Both the position numbers and the translations under genes were made by a program. The notes below the pieces were generated by a model. It made no database searches. It saw only the letters and a list, made by a program, of their open reading frames with translations, and was not told the DNA's origin. Positions 42,081-49,645 of a stretch of 64,000 bases of DNA are shown in pieces; within the stretch, counting starts at the first letter, position 1; every line of letters starts with the position of its first letter. The DNA is from Pontibacter ramchanderi (GTDB taxonomy: Bacteria > Bacteroidota > Bacteroidia > Cytophagales > Hymenobacteraceae): the NCBI RefSeq assembly GCF_002846395.1, contig NZ_PJMU01000002.1, positions 930,001-994,000 of the forward strand, written 5' to 3'.

Positions 42081-43622
42081 ATGGAAAGAGAAGTTAGAGT
42101 ACGCTTTGCCCCAAGCCCGACAGGGCCTCTCCATATCGGCGGTGTACGCACAGCCCTTTACAATTTTTTGCTTGCCAGAAAAACTGGCGGTAAAATGATT
42201 TTGCGCATCGAGGACACAGACCAGAACCGTTTTGTGCCAGGTGCCGAAGATTACATCCGTGAGTCGCTGGAGTGGTGCGGCATTGAGCTGGATGAAAGCC
42301 CATGGCACGGTGGCCCCTACGCCCCTTACCGCCAGTCGGAGCGCAAGCCAATGTACATGCAGTACGCCATGCAACTTATCGAGAGCGGCCATGCCTACTA
42401 CGCCTTCGACACGGCCGAGGAACTTGATGAGATGCGCGAGCGCCTGAAGGCTGCCAAGGTAGCCACGCCACAGTACAACGCCATCACCCGCATGACGATG
42501 AAAAACTCGCTCACGCTGCCTGAAGATGAAGTAAAGAAGCGCCTGGAGTCAGGTGACCCGTACGTGATCCGTCTGAAAGTACCCCGCAAAGAGGAAGTGC
42601 GTCTGAAAGACCTGATCCGCGGTTGGGTCATGGTGCACTCTTCTGCCATTGACGATAAAGTTTTGATGAAGTCGGACGGCATGCCGACCTACCACTTGGC
42701 CAACATTGTGGACGACCACCTGATGCAGATCACGCACGTGATCCGCGGTGAGGAGTGGTTGCCATCTGCACCGCTGCACGTGTTGCTATACCGCTACCTG
42801 GGCTGGGAAGACACCATGCCTGAGTTCGCGCACCTGCCGCTGCTGCTGAAGCCAGACGGCAACGGCAAGCTGAGCAAGCGCGACGGCGACAAGCTGGGCT
42901 TCCCGGTATTCCCGCTGCGTTGGGTAGACCCATTCTCTAACGAAGTTTCTTCAGGCTACCGCGAGTCGGGCTACATTCCGGAGGCTTTCATCAACTTCCT
43001 GGCATTCCTGGGCTGGAACCCAGGCACACAGCAGGAGATCTTCTCAATGGAAGAGCTCGCCAATGAATTCACGATCGAGCGTATCGGCAAGTCCGGTACC
43101 CGTTTCGACATACAAAAAGCCCGCTGGTTCAACGAGCAGTACCTACGCGCCAAGCCAGACGCCGAGCTGGCAGGCTACCTGCTCAAAGCGCTGGAAGAGC
43201 ACAATATCTCCTGCTCGCCTGAAAAAGCCGAGAAGATCGCCGGCCTGATGAAAGAGCGTGTGAGCTTCCCGCAGGAGTTCTGGCGCGAGGCGGCCTACTT
43301 CTTCGTGGCGCCTACCGAGTACAGCGAGAAGGTAGCGAGCAAGAAGTGGAACAGCCAGGCGGTGGCCGTGTTCACCGACTTCCGCAACGAGCTTTCTACC
43401 CTCAGCAACTTCAACGCCGATACGGTAAAAGACCTCCTGACAAGCATACTGGAGCGCCACGGCATGAAACTGGGCATGGTGATGCAGGCGCTTCGTCTGG
43501 CCGTAACCGGTGCCGAAGCGGGCCCCGACCTGATGCAAATTATTGAGGTGATTGGCCGTGAGGAGACGGCAAATCGCATCGACGCTGCCATTAGTGCCCT
43601 CGGCCACTACGTAACGGCCTAG
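42081..43622 (+). CDS. gltX: Glutamyl-tRNA synthetase
   Basis: 513 residues, class I aminoacyl-tRNA synthetase charging tRNA-Glu. The HIGH motif is PTGPLHIGGVRTAL (about residues 11-24) and the KMSKS motif is KLSKRDGDKLG (about 260). The anticodon-binding region fills the C-terminal part. Normal length. Its stop is followed by two overlapping CTATACCT words (43624-43637) and a terminator. Strikingly for its size, the gene itself holds no exact copy of that word. Confidence 0.97.
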   Translation: MEREVRVRFAPSPTGPLHIGGVRTALYNFLLARKTGGKMILRIEDTDQNRFVPGAEDYIRESLEWCGIELDESPWHGGPYAPYRQSERKPMYMQYAMQLIESGHAYYAFDTAEELDEMRERLKAAKVATPQYNAITRMTMKNSLTLPEDEVKKRLESGDPYVIRLKVPRKEEVRLKDLIRGWVMVHSSAIDDKVLMKSDGMPTYHLANIVDDHLMQITHVIRGEEWLPSAPLHVLLYRYLGWEDTMPEFAHLPLLLKPDGNGKLSKRDGDKLGFPVFPLRWVDPFSNEVSSGYRESGYIPEAFINFLAFLGWNPGTQQEIFSMEELANEFTIERIGKSGTRFDIQKARWFNEQYLRAKPDAELAGYLLKALEEHNISCSPEKAEKIAGLMKERVSFPQEFWREAAYFFVAPTEYSEKVASKKWNSQAVAVFTDFRNELSTLSNFNADTVKDLLTSILERHGMKLGMVMQALRLAVTGAEAGPDLMQIIEVIGREETANRIDAAISALGHYVTA

Positions 43623-43645
43623 GCTATACCTATACCTGACCAACG

Positions 43646-43678
43646 GCGGCTACTCTGAGAAGGGTAGCCGCTTTTTTT
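43646..43678 (+). terminator. Terminator of gltX
   Basis: Perfect 8-bp stem GCGGCTAC (43646-43653) / GTAGCCGC (43664-43671), loop of ten, then seven T. Confidence 0.88.
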
Positions 43679-43753
43679 ATACCTGCCCGGTCTGCCTGCC
43701 TGTAACTATTTGGCCGTTTCGCCTTATACTTCAGAAAGAAACAGACCAACGTT

Positions 43754-44122
43754 ATGGCTAAGGATAAAAAAGAAAACAAAAGCTCGAAGAAGAAATCCCG
43801 TGTGCACAAAGACCTGGAGGGTTTCGAGATAAAAGTGAATAAGCAGGGCGAGATCATCTCCAATTACTCAATCGACCAGATCAACGAATTCCTCAACAAG
43901 AACGTGGAGGATAAAAAGCTGGTAAAACGCGATGCCGCCGAACGCGCCAAGAAAGAGGAAGAAGTGTTTCACATAGAAGAGGGCGAAGAGGTAGAAGAAA
44001 CCGACGAGGACTTCGTGAAAGGCACCAGTTCCGTATCAGACGACGAAGACGACAAGGACTTGCCAAAGGCCCGCCGAAAAAAAGGACGTGGCGAAGAGGA
44101 CGAAGACGATGAAGTGGATTAG
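43754..44122 (+). CDS. Highly charged hypothetical protein
   Basis: 122 residues. Basic N-terminus (MAKDKKENKSSKKKSRVHK), a short folded-looking part (about 20-55, DLEGFEIKVNKQGEIISNYS then IDQINEFLNKNV), and a strongly acidic low-complexity end (EEGEEVEETDED and DDEDDKD, closing with EEDEDDEVD). No membrane segment, no known domain. Possibly a nucleic-acid or ribosome-associated accessory by charge, which is speculation. The next gene starts 44 bases later. Confidence 0.7.
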   Translation: MAKDKKENKSSKKKSRVHKDLEGFEIKVNKQGEIISNYSIDQINEFLNKNVEDKKLVKRDAAERAKKEEEVFHIEEGEEVEETDEDFVKGTSSVSDDEDDKDLPKARRKKGRGEEDEDDEVD

Positions 44123-44166
44123 ATAATTTACTATCTTGTCTGTCTGAACACTAAGTCCTAAAAACT

Positions 44167-44934
44167 ATGAGAAACGCACACGAAATTGACTTTCGCATTT
44201 TCGGCAACGACATACAAGTACTCGAAATCGAGCTCGACCCCAACGAAACTGTGATAGCCGAGGCTGGCGCCATGGTCTACATGGAAGAAGGCATTGATTT
44301 CCAGACCAAAATGGGCGACGGCTCCAACCCCAGCCAGGGCTTTCTGGGCAAACTGGTTTCGGCGGGTAGCCGCCTGATCACGGGCGAGTCGCTGTTTATG
44401 ACGCACTTCACGCACCGTGGCTACGGCAAGAGCCGCGTGGCCTTTTCGGCCCCCTACCCTGGCACCATCCTGCCCCTGGACCTGCAGCAACTCAGTGGCA
44501 ACACATTGATTGCACAGAAAGATGCTTTTCTGGCAGCGGCACTCGGCACGAAGCTGGCCATGCACTTCAACCAGAAGCTCGGCTCCGGCCTGTTTGGTGG
44601 TGAAGGCTTCATCCTGCAACGACTTTCCGGCGACGGACTGGCCTTTTTGCATGCGGGCGGCACTATTGTAGAGAAAGAGCTCAACAACGAAACCCTGCGC
44701 GTCGACACAGGCTGCGTGGTCGCTTTTGAGCAAGGTATAGATTTCAGCATTCAACGGGCCGGCGGACTCAAGTCCATGATCTTCGGCGGTGAGGGTATCT
44801 TCTTAGCTACTCTGCGCGGCACCGGCAAGGTATGGCTGCAGTCGATGCCGGTAAAGAAGCTGATCGAAGCGCTCGTGCCGCACGGGGAGAATGCCAGGAA
44901 AGAGGGCGGCTTTATGAGTAGCTTTTTGGAGTAA
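44167..44934 (+). CDS. AIM24/TIGR00266 family protein
   Basis: 255 residues of beta-rich AIM24 fold: [20 protein letters not shown] near the start, [20 protein letters not shown] in the middle and [14 protein letters not shown] near the end. The family is widespread in bacteria and mitochondria with an unsettled function. Normal length. It is followed by a small membrane protein gene, 39 bases apart, and a shared terminator. Confidence 0.9.
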   Translation: MRNAHEIDFRIFGNDIQVLEIELDPNETVIAEAGAMVYMEEGIDFQTKMGDGSNPSQGFLGKLVSAGSRLITGESLFMTHFTHRGYGKSRVAFSAPYPGTILPLDLQQLSGNTLIAQKDAFLAAALGTKLAMHFNQKLGSGLFGGEGFILQRLSGDGLAFLHAGGTIVEKELNNETLRVDTGCVVAFEQGIDFSIQRAGGLKSMIFGGEGIFLATLRGTGKVWLQSMPVKKLIEALVPHGENARKEGGFMSSFLE

Positions 44935-44973
44935 TGGATAATCGGCCCCTATACCTAACTAACACCATACGCG

Positions 44974-45177
44974 ATGACTTTAGAAATAAAGAATACCTGG
45001 ATCGGCCTTAACCGCGTGCTAACCATTATCAACCTCGTTTTGCTGATGGTACTAACAGCGCAGGGCTTCGATTACACAAAAGTGAAAGGCAAAACGGTGC
45101 CTGTGTACCTTAATGTGGCGCTCCTGTTGGTATTGAGTTTCGCAGTATCTGTAACGATTTACGGCTTATTTAGATAG
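44974..45177 (+). CDS. 67-aa protein with two membrane segments
   Basis: Two hydrophobic helices (about 12-29, LNRVLTIINLVLLMVLTA, and 46-65, YLNVALLLVLSFAVSVTIYG) joined by a short polar loop. No family recognised. Placed between the AIM24 gene and a strong terminator, so probably the last gene of that transcript. Codon use is like the neighbours. Confidence 0.65.
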   Translation: MTLEIKNTWIGLNRVLTIINLVLLMVLTAQGFDYTKVKGKTVPVYLNVALLLVLSFAVSVTIYGLFR

Positions 45178-45180
45178 TTG

Positions 45181-45197
45181 CTATACCTGAGGTATAG
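45181..45197. repeat. Inverted CTATACCT / AGGTATAG pair, one-base spacer
   Basis: CTATACCT (45181-45188), G, AGGTATAG (45190-45197), three bases past the stop of the small membrane protein gene. Confidence 0.85.
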
Positions 45198-45206
45198 GTT
45201 AAAAGC

Positions 45207-45243
45207 AAAAATGCCCGGCAGTTTACACCTGCCGGGCATTTTT
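45207..45243 (+). terminator. Terminator of the AIM24 transcript
   Basis: Perfect 15-bp stem (45207-45221 with 45229-45243) around a seven-base loop; the right arm ends in five T. Confidence 0.92.
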
Positions 45244-45246
45244 ATT

Positions 45247-45369
45247 GTCATTTCGACTACTCTTGAGGCGCGAGCCGAAGAGAGCCAGCGTAGCTGTGAG
45301 AAAACTGAAATGCTACCTGAAATGCTATACGCTTCTTACTCCAGCTCTCTCACCACCATTCAAAATGAC
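45247..45369. repeat. Dispersed repeat related to 7825-7897
   Basis: Begins GTCATTTCGA and ends CAAAATGAC, with internal GAGAAAAC and CTCTCTCAC standing in for the inner arms. It is a longer, more degenerate version of the element at 7825-7897, again in a gap with convergent genes. A short TTAACTC-type repeat follows up to the GH3 stop. Confidence 0.6.
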
Positions 45370-45404
45370 ACACCAAGAGAAGACTCACTCTTAACTTTAA
45401 ACTC

Positions 45405-46922
45405 TTAACTCTTAGCTAAATTCATGATCTCCTCCAGATACTCGCGGGTATTGCTCAGCCTCGGCACTTTGTGCTGGCCACCCAGCTTTCCTTTTTTGCT
45501 GAGCCAGTTCATGAAGGTGCCTTTCGGAGCGGCGTGCACGATGGGCTCCTGCAGGGCAATGTCGTTCTGGCGCTTGGCGTCGTAGTCGGAGTTTGTCTCG
45601 CGCAGCGTTTGGTCGAGCACCTGGGTGAAGCGAGGCAAACTGTCTGGCTCTTTCTCAAACTCGATCAGCCATTCGTGACCGCCACGCTTGCCGCTCTCCA
45701 TGTACACAGGTGCGGCCGTGAAGTTCGAGATGATCGCACCAGTGGCGTCGCAGGCCTTGGTAATGGCCACTTCGGCGTTCTCCACGATCACCTCCTCACC
45801 AAAGGCATTGATGAAGTGCTTCGTGCGGCCTGATATCTTGATGCGGTATGGGCTCAGGTTAGTGAAGCGCACGGTGTCGCCGATCTTATAGCGCCACAGG
45901 CCGGCATTGGTCGATATAACTAGTGCATAGTTCTTGCCCAGTTCTACCTGGTCCAACGTGAGTGTTTTTGGGTTTTCCTCCTCAAACTGGTCCATCGGGA
46001 TAAACTCGTAATACACGCCGTAGTCGAGCATCAGCAGCATTTCGTCTTCGGTGTCGCGCTGGTCCTGTATCCCGAAGAAGCCCTCTGAGGCATTGTATAC
46101 CTCCAGGTAGTTCATTTGCGCAGAGGGGATAATCTCTTTGAACAGCTGACGGTATGGCCCAAACGCCACCGCCCCGTGTGTGAAGAGCTCCAGGTTCGGC
46201 CATACCTCCAGGATATTCTTCTTGCCCGTCACTTCCAGAATGCGCTTCAAAAGCACGTAAGTCCAGGTAGGCACACCACTCAGGCTGGTCACGTTTTCGG
46301 GCACGGTCACCTCCACCATCTTCTCGATCTTCTCTTCCCACTTGTCCATAAGGGCCACTTTGAGCGGCGGGGTGCGCATGGCCTCGGCCCAGATCGGCAG
46401 GTTCTGCATAATCACGGCTGACACATCGCCACAGGAGGTCTTGGCGTTGAATTCGTTGGGGTGGTGGCTGCCGCCAATGGAAAGGCCCTTGCCCGTGAAC
46501 AGCCTGGTGTTGGGGTAATTGTTGACGTAGAGCGAGAGCATGTCTTTGCCGCCCTTGTAGTGGCAGTCCTCCAGCGACTCCGGGCTGACAGGTATAAACT
46601 TGCTGCGGGCGTTGGTAGTACCCGACGATTTGGCGAACCACTCGATTTTGCTTGGCCACAGGATATTCTGTTCACCTTTCATCACCCGCTCGATGTAAGG
46701 GTACAGGTCTTCGTAGGTGGCAATCGGCACCCGCTCCTGGAAGGTCCTCACCGACTTCATATCGCCGAAGCCATACTTCTTTCCGAACTCCGTTCCCTTG
46801 GCGGTACTGATCAGGTCCTGAAACAGTTCGTTCTGCACTTCATGCGGGTATTTCCGAAACAGATCAATGTCATGAATCCGCTTCTTCATCACCCACGTCA
46901 CGATAGAGTTGATTATTTCCAC
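45405..46922 (-). CDS. GH3 auxin-responsive promoter family protein
   Basis: 505 residues of the GH3 adenylate-forming family. The nucleotide motif is SSGTTNARSKFIPVS (about 93-107); LEVYNASEGFFGIQ (about 274-287) and the late ISGRTKHFINAFGEEV match the acyl-adenylate pocket and hinge. In plants GH3 enzymes join amino acids to jasmonate or auxin. Bacterial members probably ligate an unknown acid to an amine. Standard bacterial length. Nothing in the neighbourhood reveals the substrate. Confidence 0.9.
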   Translation of the reverse strand: MEIINSIVTWVMKKRIHDIDLFRKYPHEVQNELFQDLISTAKGTEFGKKYGFGDMKSVRTFQERVPIATYEDLYPYIERVMKGEQNILWPSKIEWFAKSSGTTNARSKFIPVSPESLEDCHYKGGKDMLSLYVNNYPNTRLFTGKGLSIGGSHHPNEFNAKTSCGDVSAVIMQNLPIWAEAMRTPPLKVALMDKWEEKIEKMVEVTVPENVTSLSGVPTWTYVLLKRILEVTGKKNILEVWPNLELFTHGAVAFGPYRQLFKEIIPSAQMNYLEVYNASEGFFGIQDQRDTEDEMLLMLDYGVYYEFIPMDQFEEENPKTLTLDQVELGKNYALVISTNAGLWRYKIGDTVRFTNLSPYRIKISGRTKHFINAFGEEVIVENAEVAITKACDATGAIISNFTAAPVYMESGKRGGHEWLIEFEKEPDSLPRFTQVLDQTLRETNSDYDAKRQNDIALQEPIVHAAPKGTFMNWLSKKGKLGGQHKVPRLSNTREYLEEIMNLAKS

Positions 46923-46933
46923 TTTTGCAGTTA

Positions 46934-46958
46934 ACAGTTAACAATAACTAGTAAACAG
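46934..46958. repeat. 25-bp inverted repeat, left arm around the four-helix-bundle gene
   Basis: ACAGTTAACAAT... to ...AGTAAACAG. It matches the reverse complement of 47397-47421 at 21 of 25 positions. The arms frame the gene at 46968-47336. Confidence 0.7.
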
Positions 46959-46967
46959 ATTGTTAGG

Positions 46968-47336
46968 CTATTTACCACTCTCTCTAGAGTTAATTCTAGT
47001 AGACTTCAATATAGAGAATAAAATCTTACTAAGTTCATCCGCGTCTATCAACATGCTTTCTGCGACTGCGACTTCCAGATATCCAGTATCTCTCAATAAA
47101 CTTAGCCAATACTTTGTTTCTAAACTCTCTTTGTAAGCTAAAGATATTTTTGAGGAGAAGTCTGCAACAGATATCCCACCATTGGCTTCTGCTACATTAG
47201 CCCCAATGGAGGTACCACTACGCAAAAGTTGTTTTGAGAGCGTAAATTCTCTTTTTTCTGTACTCAAGTGCTGATGTGCCTTTACGATTCTAATAGCAAA
47301 GGCATAACACTTCTTATAAAGGTTATTGCTGTCCAT
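46968..47336 (-). CDS. Four-helix-bundle protein (TIGR02436, 23S IVS-like)
   Basis: 122 residues, nearly all helix, with the family landmarks YAFAIRIVKAHQHL, QLLRSGTSIGANVAEANGG and ETKYWLSLLRDTGYL. Members are often encoded in intervening sequences of 23S rRNA or as scattered single genes in Bacteroidota; function unknown. Here it sits between GH3 and lptB genes, framed by 25-bp inverted repeats and AT-richer than its neighbours, which suggests a small mobile unit. Confidence 0.88.
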   Translation of the reverse strand: MDSNNLYKKCYAFAIRIVKAHQHLSTEKREFTLSKQLLRSGTSIGANVAEANGGISVADFSSKISLAYKESLETKYWLSLLRDTGYLEVAVAESMLIDADELSKILFSILKSTRINSRESGK

Positions 47337-47396
47337 ACCAATATATCATAGGCTATACCTATCGGAACTGACAGCAGAAAGTTGTACAATTGCTTA

Positions 47397-47421
47397 CTGT
47401 TTACTGATAATTGCTAACTGT
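47397..47421. repeat. 25-bp inverted repeat, right arm around the four-helix-bundle gene
   Basis: Partner of 46934-46958 (21 of 25 bases). It ends exactly where the lptB stop codon begins (47422). Confidence 0.7.
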
Positions 47422-48153
47422 CTAAATTTTCCGCTTGAGCTCGAAATGTTTCCCCAGGTATACCCTACGCACCTGTTCGTCGGCGGCCAGTTCTTCGGCG
47501 GTGCCGGATTTCAGGATTTTGCCCTCAAAGAGCAAATAGGCGCGGTCGGTGATGGAGAGCGTCTCGTTTACGTTGTGGTCGGTGATGAGGATGCCGATAT
47601 TTTTGCTCTTGAGCTTGGCCACAATGCTTTGGATCTCCTCCACGGCAATCGGGTCTACGCCGGCAAAAGGTTCGTCAAGCAGCACGAACTTAGGGTCTAC
47701 GGCCAGGGCACGGGCAATCTCGGTGCGGCGACGCTCGCCACCCGACAGCACGATGCCTTTGTTCTTGCGCACATGTGTGAGCGAAAACTCCTCGAGCAGT
47801 TCCTCCACTTTCTCCAGCTGCTCCTTTTTGGGGCGGTTGGTCATCTCGAGCGGGGCCAGGATGTTCTCCTCTACCGTCAGTTGCCGAAACACCGAGGCTT
47901 CCTGGGCCAGGTAGCCCACGCCACGTTTGGCGCGCTGGTACATGGGCAGGTCCGTGATATCCTCTTTGTCGAGGTAGATGCGGCCCTCGTTCGGCTTCAC
48001 CAGTCCCACGATCATATAGAAAGAAGTCGTTTTTCCGGCTCCGTTCGGCCCCAGCAGACCCACGATCTCGCCCTGGTTCACTTCCACGCTTACGTCGTTC
48101 ACGACCAGGCGCGACTTATATTTTTTGTATAAATGTTCGGCTCTTAATATCAT
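47422..48153 (-). CDS. lptB: LPS export ABC transporter ATP-binding protein LptB
   Basis: 243 residues, the cytoplasmic ATPase of the LptB2FGC transporter that extracts lipopolysaccharide from the inner membrane. Walker A is GPNGAGKTT (about 35-43), signature LSGGERRR (about 138), Walker [14 protein letters not shown] (about 158-170). The [20 protein letters not shown] wording is that of LptB rather than other ABC ATPases. lptC lies 10 kb away in another operon. Confidence 0.94.
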   Translation of the reverse strand: MILRAEHLYKKYKSRLVVNDVSVEVNQGEIVGLLGPNGAGKTTSFYMIVGLVKPNEGRIYLDKEDITDLPMYQRAKRGVGYLAQEASVFRQLTVEENILAPLEMTNRPKKEQLEKVEELLEEFSLTHVRKNKGIVLSGGERRRTEIARALAVDPKFVLLDEPFAGVDPIAVEEIQSIVAKLKSKNIGILITDHNVNETLSITDRAYLLFEGKILKSGTAEELAADEQVRRVYLGKHFELKRKI

Positions 48154-48215
48154 CGGGCTAATTTACGCATTCTAGACCCGTCCTGCAATGCAGTAATCCT
48201 GCCAAGTTTTATGCC

Positions 48216-48232
48216 TATACCTGGCAGGTATA
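48216..48232. repeat. Inverted TATACCTG / CAGGTATA pair, one-base spacer
   Basis: TATACCTG (48216-48223), G, CAGGTATA (48225-48232), in the 200-base divergent gap between lptB and the GH25 gene. The rest of this gap holds no gene and no clear promoter. Confidence 0.8.
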
Positions 48233-48353
48233 ACAACAGCTATACACGGCCATATATTCAGAAAATCTAATTTTAGAAATGAAATTATTCTGGGTTTCCT
48301 GTTGTTAGTGTCGCGTCTTCTTATTAGTTTGGAATTCCGATTAACCAGCCTTT

Positions 48354-49217
48354 ATGATGCTTTCTTTACTTTACCTGGCTGCCCACAAGGTGGCTTATAC
48401 TGGCTTATTGCTCTCGATGTTGTTTACCGGGCTTATTTCCGGAAATTCCGATAATGCAAAAACCAATGGTGCTGCCGCCAAAAGCACCGGGGCTACCATG
48501 AAGGCTACGCTCATTACTTCCTCGAGCCTGAAAGGTATAGATGTGTCGAAGTGGCAACGGGAGGTAAACTGGGACCAGGTGCGTGATGCCGACGTAACGT
48601 TTGCATTCGTAAAAGCAACACAGGACGACTACCGGCTAGACCCGTTTTTCGCCCGCAATTGGGCCGAAACGAAGCGTGTGGGCATCAAACGGGGCGCTTA
48701 CCACTTCTTTATACCTGCGGCACCGGTGCAGGGCCAGATCGAGATGTTTATTAACACTGTGGAGTTGGAAGAAGGCGATCTGCCGCCCGTGCTGGATGTG
48801 GAAGTGATCGAGAAGCACACATCACCTGCCGACATGCGAAAGAACATGCGCATCTGGCTGGAGGCCGTAACAGCACATTATGGCGTAAAACCCATCATTT
48901 ACACCAACCAGAACTTCTACCGCCGCTGGCTGCAGGGGCATTTCAAGGATTATCATTTCTGGATCGCCCGCTACAACACCATCGAGCCCGACATCCACCA
49001 CGAAGACAAGTGGCTTTTCTGGCAGTACACCGACACGGGCAGGCTGGCCGGCGTGAATGCTGCTATTGACCTGAACTACTTTGCCGGCGACATGAACAGC
49101 CTGAACCTGATGTGCGTGCCTCCTAAGCTTATACCTTACCCGGAGAAGGTAATTCTGGCGGAGCTCGAGCAATTGCCTGCCGTGAAGCTGCTGGCCAATA
49201 ACAGCGAACAGTTTTAA
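48354..49217 (+). CDS. GH25 family lysozyme
   Basis: 287 residues. An N-terminal hydrophobic segment (about 10-30) acts as signal or anchor. The GH25 muramidase domain (about 60-265) opens GIDVSKWQREVNWDQV, with catalytic acidic residues in PPVLDVEV (Asp/Glu about 148-150) and YTNQNFYRRW and FWQYTDTGRLAGVNAAIDLN later. It cuts the glycan strand of peptidoglycan. The chromosomal setting, with no phage genes, suggests wall turnover. The gene ends at an exceptionally strong hairpin. Confidence 0.92.
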   Translation: MMLSLLYLAAHKVAYTGLLLSMLFTGLISGNSDNAKTNGAAAKSTGATMKATLITSSSLKGIDVSKWQREVNWDQVRDADVTFAFVKATQDDYRLDPFFARNWAETKRVGIKRGAYHFFIPAAPVQGQIEMFINTVELEEGDLPPVLDVEVIEKHTSPADMRKNMRIWLEAVTAHYGVKPIIYTNQNFYRRWLQGHFKDYHFWIARYNTIEPDIHHEDKWLFWQYTDTGRLAGVNAAIDLNYFAGDMNSLNLMCVPPKLIPYPEKVILAELEQLPAVKLLANNSEQF

Positions 49218-49236
49218 CGTTATAAAACATGCCCTG

Positions 49237-49283
49237 AACGCATCGCGCCCTGCAGAAAGCTGCAGGGCGCGATGCGTTTATTT
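49237..49283 (+). terminator. Very strong terminator of the GH25 gene
   Basis: Perfect 19-bp, GC-rich stem (49237-49255 with 49260-49278) and a four-base loop AAAG, then TTATTTTTG. The longest perfect stem I saw in the window. Confidence 0.92.
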
Positions 49284-49310
49284 TTGCTGATTGTGCGTAG
49301 TTCTAAGTGT

Positions 49311-49595
49311 ATGAAAATAGGATTCTCTTCTGTATTGATCGGCCTGGCCGGGCTGATCGTGATCACCTATTTCTACCTGCAGGCAGGAGAAAGCCCGGTG
49401 GTGCTCGGTGAGATGCAGCAAGAGTCCTTTGTCTATACCATGGGCCTCCCGCTGCGGGTTTTCCTCTTTACATTGGAAACGCTGGGCGTGCTGCTAGGTT
49501 ATTTGGCCTATAGAAACCGCTCTCTAAAACTCGGGCTATTAGGTATAGGTTTGTGCGCACTTTGTCTTATACTGCTGTATGGGTATTCTTTTTAG
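49311..49595 (+). CDS. Small three-helix membrane protein
   Basis: 94 residues from the ATG at 49311 (MKIGFSSVLIGLAGLIVITY). Hydrophobic segments lie at about 5-22, 45-63 and 72-90. An upstream ATG at 49272 lies inside the GH25 terminator stem and is rejected. No family recognised; function unknown. Confidence 0.65.
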   Translation: MKIGFSSVLIGLAGLIVITYFYLQAGESPVVLGEMQQESFVYTMGLPLRVFLFTLETLGVLLGYLAYRNRSLKLGLLGIGLCALCLILLYGYSF

Positions 49596-49645
49596 CACGA
49601 AGGCTTCATGCTATACCTCAGGTGAAAGAATAGAAACCCGTTTTG

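Noticed and set aside
44158..44754. 198-codon frame antisense to the AIM24-family gene
   Set aside because: The sense frame is a recognised family with normal length; the antisense frame has no motif and reflects codon bias.
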